In this document: piece by piece, positions 7,712 through 15,603 of the stretch
How the letters are laid out: every line of letters starts with the position of its first letter
Position numbering within the stretch: the first letter of the stretch is position 1
Assembly: GCA_964525565.1 (NCBI GenBank)
Contig: CAZGHI010000025.1
Location: forward strand, 1-36,520
DNA: 36,520 bases
Direction: 5' to 3'
Origin: OLB6 sp964525565
GTDB taxonomy: Bacteria; Bacteroidota; Ignavibacteria; Kapaibacteriales; Kapaibacteriaceae
Notes under the pieces: generated by a model
The model's input: the letters and a program-made list of their open reading frames with translations, nothing else
Told to the model about the DNA's origin: nothing
Database searches by the model: none
Position numbers and translations under genes: made by a program

Positions 7712-8239
7712 TTAACTCTGTGGAGTTTCTGATTTACGAGCTAAAACTACTGCCCCGATAAGTGCGGCAAGGAGCAGCAAACTCACGGCTTCGAAAGGAA
7801 ACAGGTATTCGGTAAACAGGCTTTGCCCTATGGCTTCTGTTGTGCCCATAGACACAGCGTTTGCATGCAGTGCATTCTGACCGGTAGGCTTAGCAACAAG
7901 TGCCATAATGATGATTACAGCAAACAGACCGGCTGTTGCCGCTCCAGCAGTTACACGAATGGCATTGCCACGTTCGGCAAGCTGTTGTTCACGGCCAAGA
8001 TTGAGCAGCATAATAACAAACACCACCAAAACCATGATGGCACCGGCGTAAACCAAAACTTGAACGGCTGCAACGAATTGAGCTTCGAGTGTGAGGTACA
8101 AGCCCGATAGCATAAAAAAGTGTGCTACAAGGCTTAGTGCTGATGCTACAGGATTCTTTCGCGTTACGGTGAGCAACGCTGTAGCGACGGCCCCAATAGC
8201 AAAGACTGCAAACAGAACTGTGTGTAGGTTTAAGTCCAT
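7712..8239 (-). CDS. nuoJ: NADH-quinone oxidoreductase subunit J
   Basis: A 175-residue membrane protein with five hydrophobic segments, matching NuoJ in length and pattern. The conserved stretch is LEAQFVAAVQVLVYAGAIMV followed by LVVFVIMLLNL, containing the third transmembrane helix with its pi-bulge glycine involved in coupling quinone chemistry to proton pumping. It starts at ATG 8239, 24 bases after the rel stop, and ends one base before nuoK. There is no clear Shine-Dalgarno; a TATATTTG (plus-strand 8247-8254, minus orientation) just upstream could be an internal promoter, with low certainty. Only J and K of complex I are in this unit. Confidence 0.95.
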   Translation of the reverse strand: MDLNLHTVLFAVFAIGAVATALLTVTRKNPVASALSLVAHFFMLSGLYLTLEAQFVAAVQVLVYAGAIMVLVVFVIMLLNLGREQQLAERGNAIRVTAGAATAGLFAVIIIMALVAKPTGQNALHANAVSMGTTEAIGQSLFTEYLFPFEAVSLLLLAALIGAVVLARKSETPQS

Positions 8240-8263
8240 AGTTTGGCAAATATAGGGCGAAGG

Positions 8264-10564
8264 TTACCCCTCGAACCGTTCCACGCTCCTGATTCCTCGG
8301 ATGCGATACAGCTTATCGAAGATTTGTTTCAAGTGATCTGTATCACGCACATACACAGTAAGAATTCCTTCAAATAGCGAATCGAAGGCATCGATGTTCA
8401 CACCTCGAATGTTCGTGTTCTGAATCGAAATTACAGCACTGGTGATGTCGTTTAGCATGCCCGGCCGGTCATCTCCGGTAACCTTAATGGCGGCCAAGAA
8501 CTCACCCCGACGCGAAGCTGCCCACTTGAGATCTACAACTCGAGGCTTGAGCTTTTCCTGGAGCTCTTGGATATTGTGGCAGCTGGTTCGATGAACCTTA
8601 ATCCCGCTTCCAATGGTCACGATTCCAACAACATCATCGCCGGGTACGGGATTGCAGCAGCGGGCATAGCTGAACATTACCTTGCCCGTTGGGTTTTCGT
8701 CACCAACGATGTACACTCCATTGCCATTGTCACGTGCAGCGGTACTAAAACGATCGAACGAAATCGAGTTTTCGGTGCGAGATTCAGCTTTATCCTGCGA
8801 CGGATTAAGTTTTTCCGCTATGAGTGTACCGGCGGCTTCGGGACTTAATGTACCGGTTCCTAAGGCATTGAAAAAATCAGTTCGGCTGTCGAATCGCAGT
8901 TGGGTAACCAGCCTTTCCAAATCATCGTCGCTAATATTTAAGTTCAACTTCTTTGCGCGTTTTTCCCATAGCTCCTTGCCTTCGGCAACATGCCGACGTC
9001 TTTCTTCGTTGAGAATGCGACGTATATGTGTTCGGGCCTTATGCGTTACAGCCATTCGTACCCAATCGCGGGATGGACTTTGATTCTTTGATGTAAGAAT
9101 CTCAACCTGGTCGCCAGTTTGCAGAGTGTGATCCAATGGAACAATCCTGTTGTTTACCTTGGCACCAATACACCGCGCACCAACCTGTGAGTGGATGTCG
9201 AATGCAAAATCTATCGGAGTTGCTCCTTTGGGTAGTATTCGTAGATCTCCCTTGGGCGTGAATACATAAATTTCATCTTGATACAAGTTGAGCTTAAAAC
9301 TCTCGTGGATCTGCTCGGCGGCATCATCTCCGGCACTTTCGAAAATGTCTCTTACCCACGATGCCCATTCTTCCAGGTCGGAACTATCAATCCACGAGGC
9401 CGTAGCCCCTTTCTGAGCCTTGTACCGAAAGTGAGCGGCAACTCCTTTTTCTGCCAGCTCATGCATTGCCTTCGTTCGTATTTGGACTTCAACACGCTTG
9501 CCATCTGCGCTGATCACAGTGGTGTGCAGAGACCGATAGCCATTCTTCTTTGGGATGCTCACATAATTCTTGAATCGTTCCGGCACGGGGCGATAGATTG
9601 CAGAAACGATTCCGTATGCCAAAAAACAATCATTGTCATCATCGGTATCGAGGATGATGCGAACAGCAAACAGATCGTAAAGTTCATCGAGCGACTTTGC
9701 CTGTGTTACGATTTTCTTGTAGACGGAATACAGATGTTTCGGCCGACCGTTGATCTCGAATTTCAACCCCTCGGCCCGAAGTTTGTCGGCAATCGGTTGA
9801 GCAAACTTGTTGATGAACTCAGTTCGCTCTTCGCGCGTTGTATTAAGCTGTCGTTTAATGTCGTCGTAGGCCTCGCGATTGAGCACTTTAAAACTCAAAT
9901 CTTCGAGTTCCCATTTGATGTTTCCCAGACCGAAGCGATGAGCAAATGGTGCATAAAGCTCCATAGTTTCGCGTGCCAGTCGTTGTTGTCGCTCAACGCT
10001 TAGTACATCAATGGTGCGCATGTTGTGCAGCCGGTCGGCAAACTTTATCAAGATTACGCGCACATCCTTCACTAACGATAACAACAACTTGCGATAGTTC
10101 TCGGCTTGTGTGATTTCCCGGCTTGTGAAGACGTCGCTAATTTTTGTTGCCCCGTCCACAATCGAAGCTACCTCTTGTCCGAACTCTGACTCAATATCCT
10201 TCAGCGAATACGACGTGTCCTCAACAACATCATGCAAGAGAGCTGCCATTACGCTGATGTCGTCTAAGGGAATCTCCTGGATTACGATGAGAGCAACCTG
10301 TAACGGATGTGTGTAGTATGGCTCACCTGATGCACGGACATCATTCACATGTGCATCAACACAAAAACGGAAAGCGCGTTCAACGAGCGAGGCATTGAAT
10401 CGTGGAAGCTGTCGTTTCCCTTCATCGAGTAATATCTTTAAATCCGCCTCGACACTCTTTCCAAAAACATGATCATGTGGCGTAGATTCTTTCGTGAACC
10501 GCTTTAATAATGAGCTTGCCACCAATTCCTCACTGTTTTTGGAACGTACTATGTCGGACTCCAT
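8264..10564 (-). CDS. rel: Bifunctional (p)ppGpp synthetase/hydrolase, Rel/SpoT family
   Basis: A 766-residue full-length RSH protein. The hydrolase HD domain is intact (YTHPLQVA at ~84, LLHDVVEDT at 109-117, FADRLHN at 175-181). The synthetase domain follows (GRPKHLYSVYKKI at ~273, YDLFAVRII, RFKNYVSIPKKNGYRSLHT at 330-348, VEVQIRT). A TGS domain spans ~431-491, a conserved-cysteine (zinc-finger) region ~640-675 (YARCCNPVPGDD) and an ACT domain ~690-766. It makes and degrades the alarmone in starvation. The substrate-specificity motif reads RFKN where bifunctional enzymes usually have RxKD. The ATG at 10564 is the only early start and lies inside the upstream gene, overlapping its 3' end by 35 bases; no strong Shine-Dalgarno is seen, so translation may be coupled. 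Confidence 0.97.
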   Translation of the reverse strand: MESDIVRSKNSEELVASSLLKRFTKESTPHDHVFGKSVEADLKILLDEGKRQLPRFNASLVERAFRFCVDAHVNDVRASGEPYYTHPLQVALIVIQEIPLDDISVMAALLHDVVEDTSYSLKDIESEFGQEVASIVDGATKISDVFTSREITQAENYRKLLLSLVKDVRVILIKFADRLHNMRTIDVLSVERQQRLARETMELYAPFAHRFGLGNIKWELEDLSFKVLNREAYDDIKRQLNTTREERTEFINKFAQPIADKLRAEGLKFEINGRPKHLYSVYKKIVTQAKSLDELYDLFAVRIILDTDDDNDCFLAYGIVSAIYRPVPERFKNYVSIPKKNGYRSLHTTVISADGKRVEVQIRTKAMHELAEKGVAAHFRYKAQKGATASWIDSSDLEEWASWVRDIFESAGDDAAEQIHESFKLNLYQDEIYVFTPKGDLRILPKGATPIDFAFDIHSQVGARCIGAKVNNRIVPLDHTLQTGDQVEILTSKNQSPSRDWVRMAVTHKARTHIRRILNEERRRHVAEGKELWEKRAKKLNLNISDDDLERLVTQLRFDSRTDFFNALGTGTLSPEAAGTLIAEKLNPSQDKAESRTENSISFDRFSTAARDNGNGVYIVGDENPTGKVMFSYARCCNPVPGDDVVGIVTIGSGIKVHRTSCHNIQELQEKLKPRVVDLKWAASRRGEFLAAIKVTGDDRPGMLNDITSAVISIQNTNIRGVNIDAFDSLFEGILTVYVRDTDHLKQIFDKLYRIRGIRSVERFEG

Positions 10565-13448
10565 CCGGAGTTGTTACAACAACAAAATAGGTTCCGAATG
10601 GTAGTGTTCGAATATTTTGTGTAATGACCATGTTGCCAGTCAATGGTCCTTCATGGAGGTCGGCCATCCTCTGTCCGGTAGGCGCATAAATCGCAATCAC
10701 GGCCTGAGGAGATGTACCAACAACGCTTATGGTGATAGCATCTGCAGATACATTGCCGGCAATTGAAACGGTTACGGCGTTTGGCTGCCTGTCTTCCTTT
10801 ACGCTCACGGTGGTGTCGGGTATCGTAGTATCCTTGCTGACTTGTGTTTCCAACCACATTAATGCTTTGTCTAGAAACTCAGTTCTCTGTAATCCGTTAA
10901 GGAATCTCTCTGCATTCATACCATGTATAACCGACTTATACGTCTCGGCTTCATATCGCGCTGTTTGAACCCGCTGCAAGTAATTGCCGTTAAATACTGG
11001 CACACATCCTTCCTCTACAGCTTGAAAGTAAACATTGGGAATAAAGTTGTTGCCACGTGCGTGATCGAGACGTGGAAGCTGACAATCAACCAGGCCAAAG
11101 GCTCCACTGATTGTGTCGCCATGTATGCCGAATAAAATCCGCTGCCCTTCATCGGATGGACGTGTGTCGGCACCGGCAAGACGAATGCCAAACCGACGAA
11201 AGAACCCGTTTGCATTTGGTAGATCTAAGCGTTGCAACAACGGATCGTCGGCAATAAGCATCACTTCGATGCCACGATCAAGCAAGCTGTTAATGACGGC
11301 ATCGTCTGCCACGCTTATTTCACCGAAACTTCCGCCATTCCATAACACCGTTTGAAGACTCTTAAGAGAGTCTGCTACTCGTATAAACACATCACTCCTT
11401 AGCGACATGTATCCTTCGCGATTCGTTTGCCGAACAGCTTCCGTTATACGAAACGTTTCCATCAATGCATCGTCAGCAATTATGCGGCGAACATTTCGCG
11501 GCACAACTGTGGTACTGGCGCGGATCCCACCAACGGCCGATCCGTCATCTTCTACGAGCGTTACTTCCCAAGCACTTGTTGTATCAGGCAGAACAACACT
11601 GACCGGGACCGTAACTGTAGAATTTCCGTTAATGGCCACAGGTGTGATGTTCTGAAATGGAATTACGCTACCATATCCGTCGGCTGTTGCCTCGCGGAGA
11701 AAACCTTTAAACTGCACTTCGCGTGTTGTTGCAGATGCGTTGGTGTACCGAAACCGTATAACGTCTTCCGTAGCGACAGCGGTTACATCTACCACCGGAG
11801 TCAGGGAGTGGTCGGATGTTGTTTCTAGTCTGTTTACGGTTCCCTGTGCTCTGTCCACAAACCACAGGCGCTGATCCGGACCGTAACAGATCCCCATCAG
11901 CTCTTCAGCTCCGGTTTGTACGGTGCCTAGTGGCTCAACACCGGTGTCAGTGATTCGAAAAATGTAAATCTGCCCGGTGGACCGATCACCAACAAACAGA
12001 CGGTTATTATCTACTTCAATACCAACCGGTTCACCAATACCGTCGGCAACGACAACTTCTACATCGGCACCGTTATACTCGGAATACTCAGCCAGGTACT
12101 CCATACTTTCATCAGGAGGAAACAGCGTCTTTGTATAGTGGCCCGATGTTGTTTGCAAACGTAGTACTCTGTTGGCGCCCGGATCAACAATGTATAACCA
12201 ACCCGATTGTTTGTGCAATGCAAGGTGACCCGGCTCGCCGCGAAGTCCACCTGTTATCCGGACATCGGTGTATCGGCGAATAATGCCGTCGCGATGGTCC
12301 GTGCCACCAACTTCATGCGGATCGCGAAAGTCGTAACGTGCAACATCGTTGTAGTACGAATCGGATACCCAATACACGTTATCATGATCGTGTGCTATGC
12401 CCAAGTTCTGCGGACTTTGGTGCAGCATGTCGAGATGCGATGCCAACATGGTGTTGTCGGTTTGGTAGCGCGATGCAAATACAGCCGTATCGGACGACCA
12501 CAAGGTAGGCCCCATAAATTGGTAGAACGGACTACCGCTACCCGGTTGGCCATTCTGTGCAGTAGCAAACGTGCCGTTGCTACCCATTGCTATAGCGTGC
12601 GTTCTCCACATAAAATGTGAAGCGCGACTATCCTGTTTTATGCGTACCGTTCGGGAAGCTGCATTTGTGGCGTTATGAATGATAGCAATACTTTCACCGT
12701 GAGTTGATGTCAGTGGAACTCCAACAACAACCCATAAGTCGGTTGGATGAAGGGGGCTACGGTTAAAGTCAAGGTCAACAGGAAATCGAATACCGTCGGC
12801 AGGACCAGCAATGACGGTAGGGAGAGCTGTGCCTGTTAAATATTTGTCGGTTGGATGGGCGTCGCTGCTCTGAACATTTGGTTCGGCTGTTTTTATCGCT
12901 GATGTGGCAACGGCAACAAGGCGTTCAATGTCCATAAACGGTTGCTCGGTGTACGCAGCGAACAAAATTTCACCACGATGCACTACCATGCTCATGTGTA
13001 AGTCGAAAGTTGTATCGTTTTCAACTCGCAGCGCCTGAAGCTGTCGGGCGGCTGCATTGTCTGTATCCGAGGCAATCGTAAGTACAGAAGTGTCGTAACC
13101 TTGTGCTTTCACCAGTTTACGGCAGGTTTCCTGCTCATCTTCGCTAAAAGCAATCACACGAATTCCCAGCCCCTTTAGCTCCGATGCATACCGGTTGAGG
13201 TAGCTGAGTTGCTCCACACAGTGTGCACAGCCGTAGCCAAGGTAGCGCACCAGTATGATTGGCTGTTGTTGTGAGGCATCCGAAATCACTACGGGTACGT
13301 TGCCAACAGTAACCGATAAAATCGGAATCGGCGTGCCATTAGGAAATGGCGACGTAAATCCTCGAACACCGTGCATGGTGTCGGCGATACATACGTACGT
13401 TGGAATCAGCACTATCAGGGCAAGAAAAAGTCGGGTAACGGAATTCAT
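10530..13448 (-). CDS. Secreted thioredoxin-like/NHL-propeller protein with T9SS sorting domain
   Basis: A 972-residue protein from ATG 13448 (a TTG at 13463 is less likely). A signal peptide (MNSVTRLFLALIVLIPTYVCIA) precedes an AhpC/TSA-type thioredoxin domain at ~40-190 with a redox pair C74-A-H-C77 (GYGCAHCVEQL). A central region (~210-560) with repeats like QSGWLYIVDPGANRVLRL, NRLFVGDRSTGQIYIF and QRLWFVDRAQGTVNRL is an NHL-type beta-propeller. The last ~65 residues (AVIAIYAPTGQRMADL, LPFGTYFVVVT) form a T9SS tail. It is the first gene of the six-gene minus run and its 3' end overlaps the start of rel. The domain mix suggests an extracellular redox or binding protein; its role is unknown. 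Confidence 0.88.
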   Translation of the reverse strand: MNSVTRLFLALIVLIPTYVCIADTMHGVRGFTSPFPNGTPIPILSVTVGNVPVVISDASQQQPIILVRYLGYGCAHCVEQLSYLNRYASELKGLGIRVIAFSEDEQETCRKLVKAQGYDTSVLTIASDTDNAAARQLQALRVENDTTFDLHMSMVVHRGEILFAAYTEQPFMDIERLVAVATSAIKTAEPNVQSSDAHPTDKYLTGTALPTVIAGPADGIRFPVDLDFNRSPLHPTDLWVVVGVPLTSTHGESIAIIHNATNAASRTVRIKQDSRASHFMWRTHAIAMGSNGTFATAQNGQPGSGSPFYQFMGPTLWSSDTAVFASRYQTDNTMLASHLDMLHQSPQNLGIAHDHDNVYWVSDSYYNDVARYDFRDPHEVGGTDHRDGIIRRYTDVRITGGLRGEPGHLALHKQSGWLYIVDPGANRVLRLQTTSGHYTKTLFPPDESMEYLAEYSEYNGADVEVVVADGIGEPVGIEVDNNRLFVGDRSTGQIYIFRITDTGVEPLGTVQTGAEELMGICYGPDQRLWFVDRAQGTVNRLETTSDHSLTPVVDVTAVATEDVIRFRYTNASATTREVQFKGFLREATADGYGSVIPFQNITPVAINGNSTVTVPVSVVLPDTTSAWEVTLVEDDGSAVGGIRASTTVVPRNVRRIIADDALMETFRITEAVRQTNREGYMSLRSDVFIRVADSLKSLQTVLWNGGSFGEISVADDAVINSLLDRGIEVMLIADDPLLQRLDLPNANGFFRRFGIRLAGADTRPSDEGQRILFGIHGDTISGAFGLVDCQLPRLDHARGNNFIPNVYFQAVEEGCVPVFNGNYLQRVQTARYEAETYKSVIHGMNAERFLNGLQRTEFLDKALMWLETQVSKDTTIPDTTVSVKEDRQPNAVTVSIAGNVSADAITISVVGTSPQAVIAIYAPTGQRMADLHEGPLTGNMVITQNIRTLPFGTYFVVVTTPDGVRHSTFQKQ

Positions 13449-13621
13449 AGTTGCAATTGACAATTAAGATGAATGTCTCGTCCGCTGCTAAGTACACTTA
13501 TAACGAGAAAGTTACGATAAAATGACAGCAATCTGTGTTCAAACAACAACGTGTAGGAGAACGAAGCACAGCAGCAGTACCTGCTTCAAACACACTACAA
13601 AACGTTAACTCATTAAAATCC

Positions 13622-13630
13622 TGTGGATAA
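13622..13630 (-). promoter_or_regulatory. Perfect DnaA-box match (TTATCCACA)
   Basis: TGTGGATAA on the plus strand is the complement of the consensus DnaA box TTATCCACA. It is isolated: I see no second perfect box within the intergenic region and no dnaA, dnaN or gidA gene in the window. It may be a regulatory DnaA site or chance. Confidence 0.35.
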
Positions 13631-13720
13631 CTTACAGTTGTGTGTGTAGCTTAAACGAAGCGTTTACTTTCCTGTTGTGAAATACTGGAGGATGCAAAGC
13701 ATAAATCAATTGCTCATGCT

Positions 13721-14023
13721 TTGATACCAATACTATTCTCACTTGTTTCATTATCTGTGCACTGTGGTACAGTTTGTTACCATACATCTGGCTGCAAAAA
13801 GTTAAAGGGATCTGGCGGTGCACTATCTCAGCCTGGAATCTCGCAAGCAGGTTCTCATGTTCAAGAACCACGCTCGGGAGCTGTCCTTGTGTTCGGTAAT
13901 CCAGCCGAATCAACATGTTGGGAAATCGGTCACACGGTTGACTGGATTGATGTGTACGAAGGCGTGCAAGTGCAAGGGCAACCAATTCAATTCATCATTG
14001 AATGTGTGATCCAACCCAGTTAA
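13721..14023 (+). CDS. Possible small secreted protein, weak call
   Basis: A 100-residue reading frame beginning with TTG at 13721 has a hydrophobic, signal-like N-terminus (MIPILFSLVSLSVHCG). Codon use over its second half is gene-like (SGAVLVFGNPAE, HTVDWIDVYEGVQVQGQ), and it ends in a proper TAA. There is no Shine-Dalgarno for the TTG start. A better start, ATG 13692, is in another frame and stops after ten codons, which could indicate a frameshift. Family unrecognised. Confidence 0.3.
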   Translation: MIPILFSLVSLSVHCGTVCYHTSGCKKLKGSGGALSQPGISQAGSHVQEPRSGAVLVFGNPAESTCWEIGHTVDWIDVYEGVQVQGQPIQFIIECVIQPS

Positions 14024-14125
14024 CGCATTTTACCGTTGATGCTGAGGATACCCAGAACAGTTGAGTTGTGGTATGTTTAGAAGAGTAGCACCATTGGCAC
14101 AGTTTTAATAGGGGAGTTGTTGCTC

Positions 14126-14514
14126 ATGCCTCTCGTTCGGTTTGTTTGTTGCTTTTCTCTACCGGCGTTATGGTCGGCTCTCAGCCCGATAACCTGCATT
14201 GAATTGCGATAATTGAAGAAACACAGTTTTCAATCGAACGATGTTCTCACGCTGAATGGTTCAAAGACGCAACGGTGATTATCTCTGACAGTGAACATGG
14301 TGCAGTTGTTATGTTGGATTGTGGGACCGGGCGGTTGAAGAAGATTCCTGATACGCCATTCGAAATCGTTGACAGCGTTGTTCGTTACGCCGTTGGATCA
14401 GGTTTAACGAAGTCATCGAATTTTATTCCCATAGACCTGGCATTTACAATCATGGGACTCACGCGCGCAACAGCGGATGAGTTGCAATGGATTGCGCGCC
14501 GAAGTATAAGGTAG
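14126..14514 (+). pseudogene. Frameshifted small secreted-protein gene
   Basis: An ATG at 14126 with a good Shine-Dalgarno (GGGGAG, 14111-14116) starts a signal-peptide-like sequence, MPLVRFVCCFSLPALWSALS, which stops at 14212. From 14203 another frame is open to 14514 and reads gene-like protein (AIIEETQFSIERCSHAEWF, DSEHGAVVMLDCGTG, LTRATADELQWIARRSIR). That second frame has a stop at 14200 and no good start of its own except a GTG at 14275. Joining the two needs one frameshift between about 14200 and 14212. This is either a broken gene, a sequencing error, or two unrelated frames. Family unrecognised. Confidence 0.4.
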
Positions 14515-14624
14515 CCCGTAAAAGGGCTTAAACAATACCACTACATAGTATGTGCACACGTACCGATTGCGTAACCTTGTACCTTGTACATTTTTCATTT
14601 ACTCAGTCAGTGAAAGGAAAAAGA

Positions 14625-15251
14625 ATGCTTCGAACCGTAGTTGCACTGATGGTTGCGGCACTACTTGTTTCGTGTGGTGGCGAAACGAAGGAATTGGCAC
14701 AAAGCATCAATACGATTAAAGACATTGCAGGGTCAACTGATCAAATTGAGACGAGTACCAACGCACTCGAAAAGCGTAGGCAGGAACGAAAGGCAAACGG
14801 CGACACGCTTGCTATTCCTGCTGATAAACTTGCCGAAATGTTGCCGAATACCATAAACGGATTTACGGCACAGGAAGCCGAGAAACAATCATTAGAAGTT
14901 CCAGGTATGTCGTACACACAGGCCTCACGGCAATACACATCGAATGATGCTACGATTACCGCAACTATTGCGGACTACAACAGCTCGGAAGCAGGCTTCG
15001 GACTCCAGACCATGCTTTTTAGCGTAAAGATCCGCATTGATAACGCAGACAAAACCGAAGGGACCTTTCAGACCGGTAACCCTCTTATCAACGGTTATGA
15101 ATCTATAGACAAGCACTCCGGCAGCGCTAACGTGAAGTATGCTGTCGGTGGACGCTTTATTATCACTATTGAAAGTACCAAGGCCAAAAGCTTAGACGAG
15201 CTCAAGGCAATTGCGGCAAGTATGGATCTCGATAAACTTGCCACGATGTAA
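14625..15251 (+). CDS. Predicted lipoprotein of unknown function
   Basis: A 208-residue protein from ATG 14625, with AAAGGAAAA upstream. A typical lipoprotein signal ends in lipobox LVSC, giving acylation at C17 (AALLVSCGGE). Next comes a polar, helix-prone stretch (~20-65, with many Glu, Lys and Arg). A domain at ~70-208 follows (PADKLAEMLPNTINGF, TATIADYNSSEAGFGL, GGRFIITIESTKAKS, LKAIAASMDLDKLATM). The C-terminal pattern of two strands then a helix resembles proteins that end in a self-contained sensor or binding fold, but I do not recognise the family. It stands alone between the gene-poor region and tRNA-Pro. Confidence 0.82.
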   Translation: MLRTVVALMVAALLVSCGGETKELAQSINTIKDIAGSTDQIETSTNALEKRRQERKANGDTLAIPADKLAEMLPNTINGFTAQEAEKQSLEVPGMSYTQASRQYTSNDATITATIADYNSSEAGFGLQTMLFSVKIRIDNADKTEGTFQTGNPLINGYESIDKHSGSANVKYAVGGRFIITIESTKAKSLDELKAIAASMDLDKLATM

Positions 15252-15270
15252 AGAAGGACAGTTAACCGTG

Positions 15271-15345
15271 TCGGGGTGGCAGGATTCGAACCTGCGGCCT
15301 TCTGCTCCCAAAGCAGACGCGCTAACCGGGCTGCGCTACACCCCG
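15271..15345 (-). tRNA. tRNA-Pro (anticodon TGG)
   Basis: On the minus strand, acceptor CGGGGTG pairs with CACCCCG, the D stem is GCGC/GCGC, anticodon stem TCTGC/GCAGA encloses loop TTTGGGA (anticodon TGG), and the T arm is GCAGG-TTCGAAT-CCTGC. The discriminator is A and CCA is not encoded. It is a single tRNA gene inserted between two plus-strand genes. Confidence 0.97.
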
Positions 15346-15351
15346 AAACCA

Positions 15352-15383
15352 CAAATTTCGGCAGAAATTTTCGATGCACCAAA
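15352..15383 (-). promoter_or_regulatory. Candidate tRNA-Pro promoter
   Basis: On the minus strand TTTG (15383-15380), a 20-base spacer and GAAATTTG (15359-15352) match the Bacteroidota layout TTTG-N19-21-TAnnTTTG with one mismatch in the -7 box. The element ends seven bases before the tRNA. Confidence 0.33.
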
Positions 15384-15431
15384 TTGCGTCGGGTTTGTTG
15401 TTACCAGTACGTAATTGAAGTATATTGCTCT

Positions 15432-15449
15432 TATTACCTTTCGGTAATA
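15432..15449 (+). other. Small perfect hairpin
   Basis: TATTACC and GGTAATA form a 7-bp perfect inverted repeat with a TTTC loop in the intergenic region between tRNA-Pro and the amidohydrolase gene. No U-tract follows; it could be a protein-binding palindrome. Confidence 0.3.
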
Positions 15450-15491
15450 CACCTGTGATGTGTGACCCACGTCGCAGTAGTGGTGAAAGGT

Positions 15492-15578
15492 GAGAAGGGG
15501 AGTGCCCCCAGGCGTGTGGTGACGTCTGGGGGCATCTCACATAATAGTTGAAACCAAGAAGTGAGATGGCACCTTCTC
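15492..15578 (+). ncRNA. Predicted three-way-junction RNA in the leader of the amidohydrolase operon
   Basis: Three perfect or near-perfect helices nest here. P1: GAGAAGG (15492-15498) with CCTTCTC (15572-15578). P2: 13 pairs, 15503-15515 with 15522-15534, one G-U, loop GTGGTG. P3: TCTCAC (15535-15540) with GTGAGA (15561-15566), loop of 20 bases. P2 and P3 abut with no unpaired base, and junctions of 4 and 5 bases separate them from P1. It ends 25 bases before the ATG at 15604. I do not recognise it as a known riboswitch. The strand of transcription is not certain, since the fold works on either strand; a palindromic repeat element is the alternative. Confidence 0.45.
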
Positions 15579-15603
15579 TTTGTTGTTCCATAGCTTTGCC
15601 GAT

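Larger units (their letters stand above)
13449..14624. other. Gene-poor 1.2-kb region between divergent transcription units
   Basis: No confident gene lies here. It holds a perfect DnaA-box sequence (13622-13630), a weak ORF with a hydrophobic N-terminus (13721-14023), a likely frameshifted secreted-protein gene (14126-14514) and a small hairpin (AGCCC/GGGCT, 14513-14528). Genes to the left run left and genes to the right run right, so both units must start near here. Confidence 0.7.

Noticed and set aside
13632..13985. A 117-residue minus-strand ORF
   Set aside because: It is antisense to the weak plus ORF, has no ribosome site or signal, and no family-like pattern; it looks like an accident of an AT-balanced region.
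14275..14514. A GTG-started 79-residue gene
   Set aside because: The coding-like sequence begins earlier at 14203 in the same frame, so the GTG is probably not a true start; listed instead as part of the frameshifted gene.
15567..15573. TGGCACC resembling the T-box motif TGGNACC
   Set aside because: No T-box specifier stem, no antiterminator/terminator pair and the downstream gene is not an aminoacyl-tRNA or amino-acid gene; T-boxes are not known in this phylum as far as I know.
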